Shown: positions 18,573 to 28,246, counted from the first letter of the stretch. The stretch is 64,000 nucleotides of DNA from Daejeonella sp. (GCF_030695525.1 NZ_JAUYSS010000047.1:207898-271897); one strand, 5' to 3'. A program made the numbers and translations. The notes: generated from the letters alone by a model not told the origin.

Positions 18573-19178
18573 TTACATCTCCCATCTCATATCTTTCTGC
18601 CGGGTTAAGCGGGCAACATATTTTCCAATAATATCAAATTCAAGATTTACAATATCACCAATCCTGAGATTCTTCATATTGGTATGCTCGTAGGTATATG
18701 GTATTATCGCCACAGAAAATGAATTCTCCTTCGAGTTAACTACTGTTAAGCTTATACCATTAACACAGATTGAACCCTTTTCGACAGTAATGTTTCCGAT
18801 CTCAGAATCATAAGTAATCGTATATTCCCAGCTGCCGTTCTTTTCGATTAGTTCAGTACAAATACCTGTCTGGTCAACGTGTCCCTGAACAATATGCCCA
18901 TCGAGTCGGCCATTCATCTGCATGCAGCGTTCCAGATTGACCAAATCACCTTCCTTAAGTTTACCCAGGTTTGACTTCTTCAATGTTTCGGATATAGCTG
19001 TCACGGTATGCATGCCTTCAGCGAGCGCTACAACAGTTAAACAGACACCATTATGAGCAACAGACTGATCTATTTTTAATTCATTTGAAAGGTCAGATTC
19101 GATGATCATTTGCAAATTATCCTGATCCTTTTTCAGCTTGGATACAATGCCTATGGTTTCTATGATGCCTGTAAACAT
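18573..19178 (-). CDS. ribE: Riboflavin synthase alpha chain
   Basis: 201-aa enzyme dismutating two 6,7-dimethyl-8-ribityllumazines to riboflavin. Starts MFTGIIETIG, the family signature, and contains two lumazine-binding repeats (about 1-97 and 98-195) with NGVCLTV in the first and VNGISLTV in the second. Cytoplasmic. No FMN riboswitch seen upstream. Lies 19 bp downstream of the biotin carboxylase stop, so likely cotranscribed with it although the two are functionally unrelated. Confidence 0.95.
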   Translation of the reverse strand: MFTGIIETIGIVSKLKKDQDNLQMIIESDLSNELKIDQSVAHNGVCLTVVALAEGMHTVTAISETLKKSNLGKLKEGDLVNLERCMQMNGRLDGHIVQGHVDQTGICTELIEKNGSWEYTITYDSEIGNITVEKGSICVNGISLTVVNSKENSFSVAIIPYTYEHTNMKNLRIGDIVNLEFDIIGKYVARLTRQKDMRWEM

Positions 19179-19197
19179 TTTTTATATTATAAGTTTT

Positions 19198-20679
19198 TTA
19201 TGATTTTCTGTTTTTGTGCCAGGATGATGCAACCTGGGGCTGATTAGTATTTGTGAGGCTGGTACTATTTTTCATCATACACCCGGCCCCGATTAAAGCT
19301 GCAATCATTGCTTCCTCCTCATTTTCAGTGCTCAAATATTCAGGGAGGAAGTACTTGCCTACAAAATGTGTGTCAAACTTACCCGATATAAATGCCTCAT
19401 GCTGCATCACAAACTTTCCAAAAGCCAAAGTGGTTTGAATTCCGGTGATATGGTATTCATCTATAGCTCTGATCATCCGTGCTATGGCTTCTGTACGATC
19501 CTTGCCATAAGTTACCAGTTTCGCAATCATCGGATCGTAATAGATAGGTATCTCCATGCCCTGCTCAAAACCATCATCTACCCGCACCCCCGGACCTTTT
19601 GGGGTAATATAGGTTTGGAGCCGTCCAATATCAGGAAGAAAATTGTTTGCCGGGTCTTCGGCATATACCCTTAACTCGATTGCATGACCCCTTATCTTCA
19701 GATCTTCCTGTTTGAAACTTAATTTCTCGCCTCTGGCTATTTTGATCTGTTCCTTCACCAGGTCGATGCCGGTAATCATTTCAGTAACCGGATGTTCAAC
19801 CTGTAAACGGGTGTTCATTTCGAGAAAGAAATAATCAAGATTCTCATCCAGAATAAATTCTACAGTCCCGGCACCGATATAATTACAGGATCGCGCTGCA
19901 TTTACGGCACTTTCGCCCATTTTTTGTCTCAATTCTTCACTCAGAATAGATGATGGAGCTTCTTCAACAACCTTCTGGTGCCTTCTTTGAACTGAACAGT
20001 CGCGCTCAAACAAATGAACAATATTGCCATGATTATCACCCAGAATCTGAATTTCTATATGCCGCGGAGACGAGACATAGCGCTCAATAAAAACAGACCC
20101 ATCTCCAAATGCGGAGCTAGCTTCAGATACAGCTAAATCCATCTGTTCTATAAAATCAGCAGGCTTTTCTACAATCCGCATCCCCTTGCCACCGCCACCA
20201 GCTGCTGCTTTGATCAGGATAGGAAAACCGATTTCCCGGGCTCTTTCCTGAGCAATTTGGATATCTGTTACTGCTTCCGCTGTTCCCGGTACCATCGGGA
20301 TATTGTATTGCATTGCTGCGGCTTTTGCCGATAACTTATTGCCCATTATCTCCATAGCTTCAGGAGAGGGGCCAATTAGTATCAAACCCGCATCTTTTAC
20401 CATTCTGGCAAAAGCCGCATTTTCTGAAAGAAAGCCATAACCCGGATGAATGCCCTGGGCCCCTGTTTTGAGACAGACTTCAATAATTTTTTCTCCAGAG
20501 AGGTATGATTGAGAAGAGGGAGCCGGGCCAATACAAAATGCTTCATCAGCATATCTGACATGAAGTGCATTACGGTCGGCTTCTGAGAATACCGCCACGG
20601 TTTTAATTCCCATTTCCCTGGCTGAACGCATGATGCGTAAGGCTATCTCTCCCCGGTTGGCTATCAGGATCTTTTCCAT
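19198..20679 (-). CDS. accC: Biotin carboxylase subunit of acetyl-/acyl-CoA carboxylase
   Basis: 493-aa ATP-grasp enzyme carboxylating biotin on a carrier protein. Visible: KILIANRGEIALRIMR at the start, glycine-rich AAAGGGGKGMRIV, FLEMNTRLQVEHPVTE with the catalytic-loop Glu/Arg, and the biotin-carboxylase C-terminal domain. It is about 40 residues longer than classical AccC; the extra C-terminal tail is seen in acyl-CoA carboxylases of this phylum, so it may serve propionyl- or methylcrotonyl-CoA carboxylation. No BCCP or carboxyltransferase gene adjacent. ATG at 20679 preferred to the TTG two codons upstream. Confidence 0.9.
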   Translation of the reverse strand: MEKILIANRGEIALRIMRSAREMGIKTVAVFSEADRNALHVRYADEAFCIGPAPSSQSYLSGEKIIEVCLKTGAQGIHPGYGFLSENAAFARMVKDAGLILIGPSPEAMEIMGNKLSAKAAAMQYNIPMVPGTAEAVTDIQIAQERAREIGFPILIKAAAGGGGKGMRIVEKPADFIEQMDLAVSEASSAFGDGSVFIERYVSSPRHIEIQILGDNHGNIVHLFERDCSVQRRHQKVVEEAPSSILSEELRQKMGESAVNAARSCNYIGAGTVEFILDENLDYFFLEMNTRLQVEHPVTEMITGIDLVKEQIKIARGEKLSFKQEDLKIRGHAIELRVYAEDPANNFLPDIGRLQTYITPKGPGVRVDDGFEQGMEIPIYYDPMIAKLVTYGKDRTEAIARMIRAIDEYHITGIQTTLAFGKFVMQHEAFISGKFDTHFVGKYFLPEYLSTENEEEAMIAALIGAGCMMKNSTSLTNTNQPQVASSWHKNRKS

Positions 20680-20682
20680 GTA

Positions 20683-20690
20683 CAAATGTA
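20683..20690 (-). promoter_or_regulatory. -7 box TACATTTG, 3 nt before accC ATG
   Basis: Exact TAnnTTTG on the minus strand with only TAC between it and the ATG. Fits the leaderless pattern of four other genes here, or the true start is slightly downstream. Confidence 0.4.
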
Positions 20691-20733
20691 TTATTTAGGC
20701 AAATGCTAATTGGACTAATTCGATATTAAATGA

Positions 20734-21768
20734 TCAGTGCAATTTCTTCAATATTTCAAGGGTATACCCAATCTTATCATTACTAATATCCAGGTGTGTA
20801 ACGAATCTGATCATTTGCTTACCGAAAGTATTGCACTTTATTCCATAATGATTTAATTTTTCAACAAATTCATCCGGATTATGTTTTATGTCGAGCTCAA
20901 AGATTACAATATTTGTGTCTGCTGGCATAATACTGCTAACATATGGTAAACTGTATAGTGTTTCAGCCAGTATCTTAGCATTCTTATGGTCAGATTTCAG
21001 GCGATCAATATGATTATCCAGGGCATAGATTCCGGCCGCTGCAAGATACCCTGCTTGTCGCCATCCACCTCCCAATGCTTTGCGGATCCTTCTTGCATGA
21101 TAAATGGTTTCCCGGCTTCCTAGCAGAACAGATCCTACAGGGGCACCCAGACCTTTTGATAAACATACAGATATCCCATCAAACATTCTTCCGTACTCTT
21201 TCGGATCATCCCCCGACTCAGCTAAAGCATTAAAGATTCTGGCTCCATCAAGATGCAGGTATAAGTTTTTTAAGCGGCATAAATGATAGATAGGCTCAAT
21301 CTGATCAAGTGTATAGAAACTGCCTCCACCGCGGTTTACAGTATTTTCAAGCACTACCAGGCTGGTTTTTGGATAATGTACATTCTCAGGATTTATATGC
21401 GGTTCGATAAGATCGGCATTAAGTCTGCCCCGGTCGCCATAAAGCAAACGGACAGAAGCCATTGAATTATAGGCAATTCCACCGCCTTCATAACGGTAAA
21501 CATGAGCGGTTTCATCACAGATCACCTCTTCCATCGGATTGGTAAAACGTTTAATCGCAATCTGGTTTGTCATCGTTCCCGAAGGACAAAACAGGGCATC
21601 TTCCACCCCAAAAATTGCTGCAGTCTTCTCCTGCAATGCATTCACAGTTTCATCTTCTTCAAATACATCATCTCCAACCTTTGCACTATACATTGCCTCC
21701 AGCATTCCAGGTGTTGGCCGCGTAACAGTATCACTTCGCAGGTCAACAATCATTTCATGTTTATTCAT
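20734..21768 (-). CDS. ltaE: Low-specificity threonine aldolase
   Basis: 344-aa fold-type I PLP enzyme cleaving threonine or allo-threonine to glycine and acetaldehyde. Seen: DLRSDTVTRPT at the N-terminus, HLDGAR (172-177) with the PLP-binding Asp, and PLP lysine K205 in VCLSKGLGAPVGS. Typical length. ATG at 21768; a second ATG at codon 6 is possible. Lies 54 bp upstream of accC on the same strand. Divergent from otsAB across a 195-bp spacer in which nothing specific is recognised. Confidence 0.92.
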   Translation of the reverse strand: MNKHEMIVDLRSDTVTRPTPGMLEAMYSAKVGDDVFEEDETVNALQEKTAAIFGVEDALFCPSGTMTNQIAIKRFTNPMEEVICDETAHVYRYEGGGIAYNSMASVRLLYGDRGRLNADLIEPHINPENVHYPKTSLVVLENTVNRGGGSFYTLDQIEPIYHLCRLKNLYLHLDGARIFNALAESGDDPKEYGRMFDGISVCLSKGLGAPVGSVLLGSRETIYHARRIRKALGGGWRQAGYLAAAGIYALDNHIDRLKSDHKNAKILAETLYSLPYVSSIMPADTNIVIFELDIKHNPDEFVEKLNHYGIKCNTFGKQMIRFVTHLDISNDKIGYTLEILKKLH

Positions 21769-21963
21769 GTCTAAAATTAGATATTATCCCTATTATCAGA
21801 ATTATTTTCTTATATTAAGCCATATTCTTTTATAAATCAGCAATTTTTCGCTGTTTATGGTCATGTCAGGCCAATCGTATTCATGTTAATACAATATATT
21901 TCATATCTGATCCAATGTAAGGAATCAGGAATATGTTTTTAATCTTAAATTAAAATTTTCAGT

Positions 21964-24153
21964 GTGAGTAAAACTATAATCGTTTCAAACAGGTTGCCGG
22001 TCAAAATTTTTGAGGAGAATGGTGAATATACCTATTCTGCAAGTGAGGGCGGGCTGGCCACGGGTTTAGGTTCTATTTATAAAGATGGTGAAAATATCTG
22101 GATCGGTTGGCCCGGAATTGAGGTGAATGAACCCGAAAAGCAGGCAGATATTATTCAAAATTTGAAAGTTTTGAAGCTTCTTCCTGTTTTTTTAAGTCAG
22201 GAGGAGATTAATGAGTACTATGAAGGTTTTTCCAATGAAATATTATGGCCAATCTTCCATTATTATGCTTCAACTTATGTGAATTACAAGCAATCGAACT
22301 GGGATTTTTATCAAACCGTAAATCAGAAATTCAGGGAAGTTATTCTAAGTGTTGCCGAACCGGGTGATACGATTTGGATCCATGATTATCAGTTGTTATT
22401 GCTTCCCGGAATGATCAGGGCAGAGAATGCTGATTTGACAATTGGTTTTTTTCTGCACATTCCCTTTCCTTCTTATGAGTTGTTCAGACTTATTCCCTGG
22501 AGAGCAGAATTACTGGAAGGTATGTTGGGTGCCGATTTGGTTGGATTCCATACATATGATGATGTACAGCATTTTATGAATGCGGCAATTAGAATATTGC
22601 CGATTAATTCCAGCTCAAATATTTTGACAGTAGATGACCGACCGGTTGTAGCTGAAGCTTTTCCAATGGGGATCGATTATAATAAATATTCTTCTCTTAT
22701 TAATGATGAGAGTGTATTGGAACAGATCAGCTTATTAAAAGAGAATTTTGGTGATAACCGGATCATTTTATCTGTAGACCGTTTAGATTACAGTAAGGGT
22801 ATTCTACAAAGATTAGCTGCATTTGAGCTTTTACTCGAATTATATCCGGAATATATCGGAAAAGTTGTTCTATATATGGTTGTGGTACCTTCTCGCGACA
22901 ATGTACCTCAGTATAGGGAGTTAAAAGACCATATTGATAAGAAAGTTGGGAACATTAATGCTTCATATCGTACCATGCAATGGTCACCGGTGTTGTATTT
23001 CTATCGATCATTTCCAATTGAAGCACTTTCTGCTTTATATCAGATGGCTGATATCGGACTTGTAACTCCAATGCGCGATGGTATGAACCTGGTCAGCAAG
23101 GAATATGTGGCCAGTCGCACTAAAAACAATGGGGTTTTAATTCTAAGTGAAATGGCTGGGGCATCCAAAGAACTAATCGATGCGCTGATCGTAAACCCAA
23201 ATAACATAGGCGATATCACCAGAGCCATAGTTCAGGCTTTGAATATGCCGCTTGCTGAACAGGAAACAAAAATGGCAGAAATGAGGAAGGTGGTTTCCAG
23301 GTTTAATATCTTTCATTGGGTGAAAATATATATGGATAAGTTACAAGAGGTCAAACAATTACAAAAGTCAATGCAATCCAGACATGTTGATTTTAGTGTA
23401 GCAAAAAATGTAAGTGCCAGGTACTCATCTGCATCAAAGCGTATTATTTTTTTAGATTATGATGGAACTCTGGTTAATTTCCATACTGACATCAATAAAG
23501 CGAGTCCAGATCCTGCGCTTTATGTTTTACTGGAAAAGCTAAGTACTGATAAGTCAAATGAAGTTGTTCTGATAAGCGGACGGGATCATCTTAAAATGGA
23601 GGAATGGTTTGGTCATTCCGGCGTTCATATTATTGCTGAGCATGGTGTATGGCAAAAGCAAATAGGTAATACCTGGACAAACATTGTGGGATTAACTGAT
23701 ACCTGGAAGGAAGAAATATATCCGATCCTGAACACCTATGTTGAACGGACACCCGGATCATTTATTGAAGAGAAAAGCTTTTCTCTGGTATGGCATTACC
23801 GGAAAGTTCCAAAAGATCTTGGGGAACTCAGAGTATCTGAACTAGTAAACAATCTGGTATATCTTACTAAAGATAAAGGACTGCAGCTTCTGCCCGGGAA
23901 CAAGGTTATTGAGATTAAAAATATGGAGATTAATAAGGGAAAAGCGGCTTTAAACTTCATGTTCATGAACGAATATGATTTCGTAATGGCTATAGGGGAT
24001 GATCATACCGATGAGGATATTTTCAAAGCCCTGCCAGATTCGGCCCTTACTTTTAAGGTCGGAAGCAGCTTGTCGGCTGCCCGGTTTTATCTCCGAAATC
24101 CCCGTGAGGTAAGACAATTTTTACATGGACTTGGCTCTGATACTGATCAGTAA
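21964..24153 (+). CDS. otsAB: Fused trehalose-6-phosphate synthase / phosphatase
   Basis: 729-aa bifunctional protein. Residues 1 to about 470 are a GT20 synthase (SNRLPV at 7-12; GLATGLG; IWIHDYQLLLLP; SVDRLDYSKGI; PMRDGMNLVSKEYVA) that makes trehalose-6-phosphate from UDP-glucose and glucose-6-phosphate. Residues about 490-725 are a HAD phosphatase with DYDGTL (D498 nucleophile, D500), LISGR and GDDHTDEDIF. Together they produce trehalose in the cytoplasm, an osmoprotectant. The start is GTG at 21964, since a stop codon lies five codons upstream and no ATG intervenes. Convergent with a GH15 enzyme that may use the product. Confidence 0.95.
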   Translation: MSKTIIVSNRLPVKIFEENGEYTYSASEGGLATGLGSIYKDGENIWIGWPGIEVNEPEKQADIIQNLKVLKLLPVFLSQEEINEYYEGFSNEILWPIFHYYASTYVNYKQSNWDFYQTVNQKFREVILSVAEPGDTIWIHDYQLLLLPGMIRAENADLTIGFFLHIPFPSYELFRLIPWRAELLEGMLGADLVGFHTYDDVQHFMNAAIRILPINSSSNILTVDDRPVVAEAFPMGIDYNKYSSLINDESVLEQISLLKENFGDNRIILSVDRLDYSKGILQRLAAFELLLELYPEYIGKVVLYMVVVPSRDNVPQYRELKDHIDKKVGNINASYRTMQWSPVLYFYRSFPIEALSALYQMADIGLVTPMRDGMNLVSKEYVASRTKNNGVLILSEMAGASKELIDALIVNPNNIGDITRAIVQALNMPLAEQETKMAEMRKVVSRFNIFHWVKIYMDKLQEVKQLQKSMQSRHVDFSVAKNVSARYSSASKRIIFLDYDGTLVNFHTDINKASPDPALYVLLEKLSTDKSNEVVLISGRDHLKMEEWFGHSGVHIIAEHGVWQKQIGNTWTNIVGLTDTWKEEIYPILNTYVERTPGSFIEEKSFSLVWHYRKVPKDLGELRVSELVNNLVYLTKDKGLQLLPGNKVIEIKNMEINKGKAALNFMFMNEYDFVMAIGDDHTDEDIFKALPDSALTFKVGSSLSAARFYLRNPREVRQFLHGLGSDTDQ

Positions 24154-24274
24154 ATAGCAATTGTGTTTAGCTACATTGACTACATAACGTGAGTCCGATT
24201 TAAAATTTAACATAAATATTCGCTTAAGACAAAAGCTATAGCTGCAACCCGGGTTAATTTCAAATGGCAGGTGA

Positions 24275-24560
24275 TCCTTCGGAGCTACCCGTCACAATGA
24301 AAAACAGCTCCAGGTAAAATAAACCTTGCCGCAGGAGGTAGCTTACGGCTATTTGTAATTTCCCTGTGGTTGGTGTTATCACCGACCACTTGATATAATC
24401 GTGCTTGGTACGGTGAGAACACCGACCAGAGGGTAATATAACAGGATTAATTGCCGGAACTGCCACCGGAGGAAAGGGCTGAATTAACCGATATTACGCA
24501 GGCATTGCTTTCCAAAATCAAATTATTTTGGCTCCAGAGCCCTATCGGAATAATTATAAG
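24275..24560 (+). repeat. Three-copy hairpin element, copy A (full, with insertion)
   Basis: Fills most of the 24154-24589 convergent spacer; the first 120 bp of the spacer show nothing specific. First half: AATGAAAAACAGCT, GTAAAATAAACCTTGCC, then hairpin GCCG...CGGC around GGAGGTAGCT. Second half: GGAAAG...CTTTCC stem-like pair and CTTTCCAAAATCAAATTATT. The halves are separated by about 105 bp with its own CCGACC-containing hairpin (GGTTGGTG/CACCGACC), much longer than in copy B. Ends resemble imperfect inverted repeats (CAGCTCC.../...GGCTCCAGAG). Confidence 0.7.
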
Positions 24561-24589
24561 CCTCTCCTTTAACCTTCCTTATATCTAGG

Positions 24590-26371
24590 TTAAATAAATA
24601 CAGGCCGATCCAGTTTTATCGCAATGCGGTAAGCAGCATTCATCAAACCCACATGGCTATAGGCCTGAGGGAAATTCCCCCACTGGCTGCCGCTTTCTTC
24701 ATCCACATCCTCACTAAATAACAAAAGGTGGTTTGAATATTGCAAAAGGTTTTCAAATTCCCGGATCGCATCATCAAGGCGGCCAACACAGGCCAGAGCT
24801 TCGACATACCAGAAAGCACAAATCAGGAAAGTGGATTTTGGTTTGCCAAAATCATCAGAATGTAAATATCTGTGAAATAGACCTTTTTCTGTTTTTAATT
24901 CTTTCTCAAGCATGCTGAGATGATCTTTTGCACGGTCAGAAGCCGGGTCAAGGTAATTCATCATAATGAGCTGAAGGGTGCTTGCATCAAGATGTGGACT
25001 GCCTACAGCATGGGTATAAACCTTGCGAACGGGGTCATAACAATTCTCAATGTGGACAGCAGCTCTGTTTTTCAGGGAAATTGCCTTCTCTACCAGTTCA
25101 ATATCACCGATTGCACGTGCCATTTTTTCAGCAGCAGAGCAGCCTGCCCATTGAAATAGATTACTGTAACAATGGGTATTGGCAATATTTCTGAATTCCC
25201 AGATACCGGCATCCTTCTCATCAATGGTGAGTTCAACTTTCGAAAGCAAATAGCTTATCCAGTGGGCAGAATCTTTTCTCTCTGAAATTACAAAACGATG
25301 GTCGGTATATAAGGGCAACAAAGAAATAAGAACTTGTCCGTAAATGTCATTTTGAATATGTTCAAATGCCTGATTGCCAATACGTACAGGTTTGTTTCCC
25401 AAATACCCATCCAGATGTTCCAGTATAGTCTCTGTCAGAAACTTTTCCCCGGTTATCCCGTATAATGGTTGATAGCGCCCTTTTTCTGAAAACGAAAGGT
25501 CAGAAACATAGCTAAAATAGCGCTCCATTTCTTCAAAATGCCCGATATGACTTAAGGCACTTATCACATAAAATGTGTCTCTTAACCAGCAATACCGATA
25601 ATCCCAGTTGCGACCGCTGCCCGGAAATTCAGACAGACTGGTAGTGCTTGCAGCAATGATTGCTCCCGTATCTTCATATTGGTGAATCTTAAGTGCCAGT
25701 GCTGATCTGATTACGTTTTTTTGATAGAAAATGGCAATGGAAGAGTGCTTTATCCAAAGTCTCCAATAATTGATCGTTTCGAGAAGAAAGCGTTCTGCTG
25801 TACTAGCCAGAGGGGCTTCAAGTGGTTCCCCATAGGTAAAAACTAAGTATTTTGTTTCGCTCAATACCGAAGACTGCTCATCAATGATATAATTAATGGG
25901 AATATTTGTGGTTAAGCGTATTTTTTCTTCCGAACCATTATATTCAATATGGCTGCTGCCGCGTGAAGCTTTTAATGTCTTGATCCCATAGTTGTAAACA
26001 GGCTTACATTTAACTTTTATGCGTGGTGTACCGCTAATTAATTCGATTTTCCTGATCAGCATTAAAGGTTTAAAATATCTATCAAACTGATTAAATCTTG
26101 GGGCAAAGTCGGTTATCCTGTAAACCCCTTCAGCTGATGTAATTTCGGTGCAAAGCACATTGGTATTCTCCAGATAATATTGATGCGATTCATACTCTCC
26201 TGATGGTAAAATCGAAAATTCACCTCCTTTATCTTTATCTAAAAGTCCGCCAAAAACAAAGGAGCTATCAAATCTTGGCCAGCATAACCAATCTATGTTC
26301 GTGTTCTTGTTAATGTGTGCCATAAAAGCACAATTCCCTATTATACCGGTTTGATATGTATGTTTCTGCAT
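24590..26371 (-). CDS. GH15 family glycoside hydrolase (glucoamylase or trehalase type)
   Basis: 593-aa protein with an N-terminal beta-sandwich-like region (about 1-215) and an (alpha/alpha)6 domain. GH15 signatures: GNCAFMAHINKNTNIDWLCWPRFD at the N-terminus, RNWDYRYCWLRD (254-265) and a C-terminal WGNFPQAYSHVGL. No signal peptide, so cytoplasmic. GH15 includes glucoamylases, glucodextranases and actinobacterial trehalases; position next to otsAB makes trehalose turnover attractive but not proven. ATG at 26371. Divergent from a BadF-type sugar kinase that could phosphorylate the released glucose. Confidence 0.85.
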   Translation of the reverse strand: MQKHTYQTGIIGNCAFMAHINKNTNIDWLCWPRFDSSFVFGGLLDKDKGGEFSILPSGEYESHQYYLENTNVLCTEITSAEGVYRITDFAPRFNQFDRYFKPLMLIRKIELISGTPRIKVKCKPVYNYGIKTLKASRGSSHIEYNGSEEKIRLTTNIPINYIIDEQSSVLSETKYLVFTYGEPLEAPLASTAERFLLETINYWRLWIKHSSIAIFYQKNVIRSALALKIHQYEDTGAIIAASTTSLSEFPGSGRNWDYRYCWLRDTFYVISALSHIGHFEEMERYFSYVSDLSFSEKGRYQPLYGITGEKFLTETILEHLDGYLGNKPVRIGNQAFEHIQNDIYGQVLISLLPLYTDHRFVISERKDSAHWISYLLSKVELTIDEKDAGIWEFRNIANTHCYSNLFQWAGCSAAEKMARAIGDIELVEKAISLKNRAAVHIENCYDPVRKVYTHAVGSPHLDASTLQLIMMNYLDPASDRAKDHLSMLEKELKTEKGLFHRYLHSDDFGKPKSTFLICAFWYVEALACVGRLDDAIREFENLLQYSNHLLLFSEDVDEESGSQWGNFPQAYSHVGLMNAAYRIAIKLDRPVFI

Positions 26372-26708
26372 AATTTTTGTGAAAAAATTCGGAATAATTC
26401 CCGGCTTGGCATTTACAGCCCAAACAAAATTGATATTTCTTATTACAGATCTATATCGTAGTATTGGCGCCGGGCATTTAATTGTACAATAATATGATCA
26501 GAGAAGCCTCAGTCGCTAAAATACATCATTTTTTATGGTATTGCCAAAATTTTTTAGGCTATTTGAATTCAGAATTCCTGCATTGGATTGTTTTCACCAA
26601 CTTATATTCATTAACAATATATGCTTTCAATGTAATATTCAAAAAGACTCCTATCAGACAATTAGTATAAATTCATACATTTAGCTTTTTAAAAATATTT
26701 ATAGAACT
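26372..26708. other. 337-bp divergent intergenic region
   Basis: Lies between the GH15 gene (minus) and the BadF kinase (plus). AT-rich, should hold both promoters, but no exact TAnnTTTG box was found on either strand (TACATTTA at 26685-26692 is the nearest). No repeat or convincing short gene seen; an open frame at 26482-26670 lacks coding character. Confidence 0.5.
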
Positions 26709-27605
26709 ATGATCATTATTGCAGATGGAGGGTCTACCAAGACTAATTGGTGTTTATTGAATAAATCCGGGCAAAAAATTTATTTTAATACAGAAGGATA
26801 CAACCCATATTTTGTCAGCACCGAGTATATAATTGATTCACTCAGGAAGGGTTTACCTTCTGATCTTGATCTTTCTGATATTCATGAAGTAAATTATTAT
26901 GGTGCCGGTTGTTCTACTGAAGATAAGGTACAGATTGTTGAAGATGCTATGTCTGTAATATTTAATCAAGCCAGTATCTATGTTGGACATGATCTTCTTG
27001 CTGCAGCACGTGCTTTACTTGGTTTGGATAGTGGTTTTGCAGCAATTTTGGGAACCGGAACAAATACAGGGCTTTACAATGGCAGGGATATTACTTTAAA
27101 TATTGACTCTGCCGCCTATATCCTGGGTGATGAAGGTAGTGGCTGTGATATTGGCAAGAAATTACTCACTGATTATTTAAGGGGCTACATGCCAGAGGTG
27201 GTTAGAGCGCGTTTCTGGGAAACATATAAACTGACCCCTGATGAAGTTACTGACAATGTTTATACCAAACCATTGGCAAATCGTTTTTGTGCCAGCTTTG
27301 CAAAGTTCGTGTATGATAATAATGTGCATGCAGAGTATTCAAGAAATATTGTAAAATCATCTTTTGTTGATTTTTTTGAAAACCTGGTTTCGCATTATCC
27401 TAATTATAAGGATTATACTTTTAATTGTATCGGATCTGTGGGATATAATTTCAGAAATGTGCTTGAGGAAACAGCTACGGAGTATGGTATGAAAGTGGGT
27501 AAAATCATCCGTTCCCCAATAGACGATCTGGTACGTTATCATGTTGAATTGGCACCAAGGAGTGCGGATCAGGTCCGCACTGACAACGGATCCAGGCCTC
27601 ACTGA
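26709..27605 (+). CDS. BadF/BadG-type sugar kinase (N-acetylglucosamine kinase-like)
   Basis: 298-aa ASKHA kinase with intact motifs: phosphate-1 D6-G-G-S-T-K-T (6-12), GHDLLAAA (93-100), phosphate-2 LGTGTNTGLYNG (114-125) and AYILGDEGSG (136-145). Probably phosphorylates glucose, GlcNAc or a related amino sugar; which one is not decided. Paralogue of 5867-6715. The last 14 residues (from S285, reading ADQVRTDNGSRPH) are encoded by a palindromic repeat that also supplies the stop codon, so the native C-terminus near RYHVE has been extended or replaced. Confidence 0.85.
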   Translation: MIIIADGGSTKTNWCLLNKSGQKIYFNTEGYNPYFVSTEYIIDSLRKGLPSDLDLSDIHEVNYYGAGCSTEDKVQIVEDAMSVIFNQASIYVGHDLLAAARALLGLDSGFAAILGTGTNTGLYNGRDITLNIDSAAYILGDEGSGCDIGKKLLTDYLRGYMPEVVRARFWETYKLTPDEVTDNVYTKPLANRFCASFAKFVYDNNVHAEYSRNIVKSSFVDFFENLVSHYPNYKDYTFNCIGSVGYNFRNVLEETATEYGMKVGKIIRSPIDDLVRYHVELAPRSADQVRTDNGSRPH

Positions 27606-27699
27606 CAGTGGATCAGGTCCGTACTGACAACAGACCTAATTTGACCCGCTGTCATTGCAGCCCAGAGCCGCAACTGTCATTGCGGGCCTGATCCGCAAC
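27562..27699. repeat. Inverted clusters of a 25-nt palindromic repeat
   Basis: Plus-oriented units at 27562-27632 (GCGGATCAGGTCCGCACTGA and two shorter variants) face two 25-nt units in the opposite orientation at 27650-27674 and 27675-27699. Each unit is a small palindrome (TGCGGA...TCCGCA) with a TGACA tail. The clusters overlap the 3' ends of both convergent genes. Same family as 8518-8539. Confidence 0.85.
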
Positions 27700-28173
27700 A
27701 AACAATACCGACTGCCCCATAGAAGTCATCCTTGCTTCATGTTCAAGCAGCCATTTTTTACGCCATAATCCTGCGGAGAACCCTACCAGATCGCCATTGC
27801 TGCCAATTACGCGATGGCATGGAATGACAATCATTAGGTTGTTGCGGCCATTCGCCAATGCAATTGCACGTATGGCCAAGGGACTTTTCATTCTTTTTGC
27901 TAAGGCCGCATAAGTTATGGGTTTGCCGGCATCAATTTTCCTTAATTCATTCCATACCTTTTGTTGGAAGGCGGTTCCCGGCTGAGCGATTGGAAAATCG
28001 AAATACGTCCTCTTTTCCTCAAAATATTCTCTGAATTGTTCTTTAGCAGCTTCTGATAGTTCATTCGGGCTATCTAATGGCAGTTCATCAGGAAAACTTA
28101 CGGCACAAATCTCCTGCTCATTGGCCTCAATGACCATTTGTCCAATAGGACTATCAAGTATTGAAAAAAACAT
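27652..28173 (-). CDS. ogt: Methylated-DNA--[protein]-cysteine S-methyltransferase
   Basis: 173-aa suicide repair protein that moves alkyl groups from O6-alkylguanine to its own cysteine. Active-site IPCHRVIGSNG, the RAIALANGRN DNA-binding turn and the GFSAGLWRKKWLLEHE C-terminal motif are present. Residues 159-173 (VADQARNDSCGSGLQ) are encoded by the palindromic repeat and follow the natural end of the fold, so they are probably a neutral tail. No AdaA regulatory domain. Divergent from ccmB. Confidence 0.92.
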   Translation of the reverse strand: MFFSILDSPIGQMVIEANEQEICAVSFPDELPLDSPNELSEAAKEQFREYFEEKRTYFDFPIAQPGTAFQQKVWNELRKIDAGKPITYAALAKRMKSPLAIRAIALANGRNNLMIVIPCHRVIGSNGDLVGFSAGLWRKKWLLEHEARMTSMGQSVLFVADQARNDSCGSGLQ

Positions 28174-28246
28174 GATACAAAATACAAATAAATATTCGAT
28201 TCATTTATTGCCCGGGAATGAATACCCGAAACTGAAAAGCAAATTC

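Noticed and set aside
24260-24466. 68-codon minus-strand frame over the hairpin element
   Set aside because: Lies within a dispersed noncoding repeat and is not kept in the other copies.
26482-26670. 62-codon open frame between GH15 and BadF kinase genes
   Set aside because: No resemblance to known proteins, AT-rich composition and position in a divergent promoter region; no supporting start signal.
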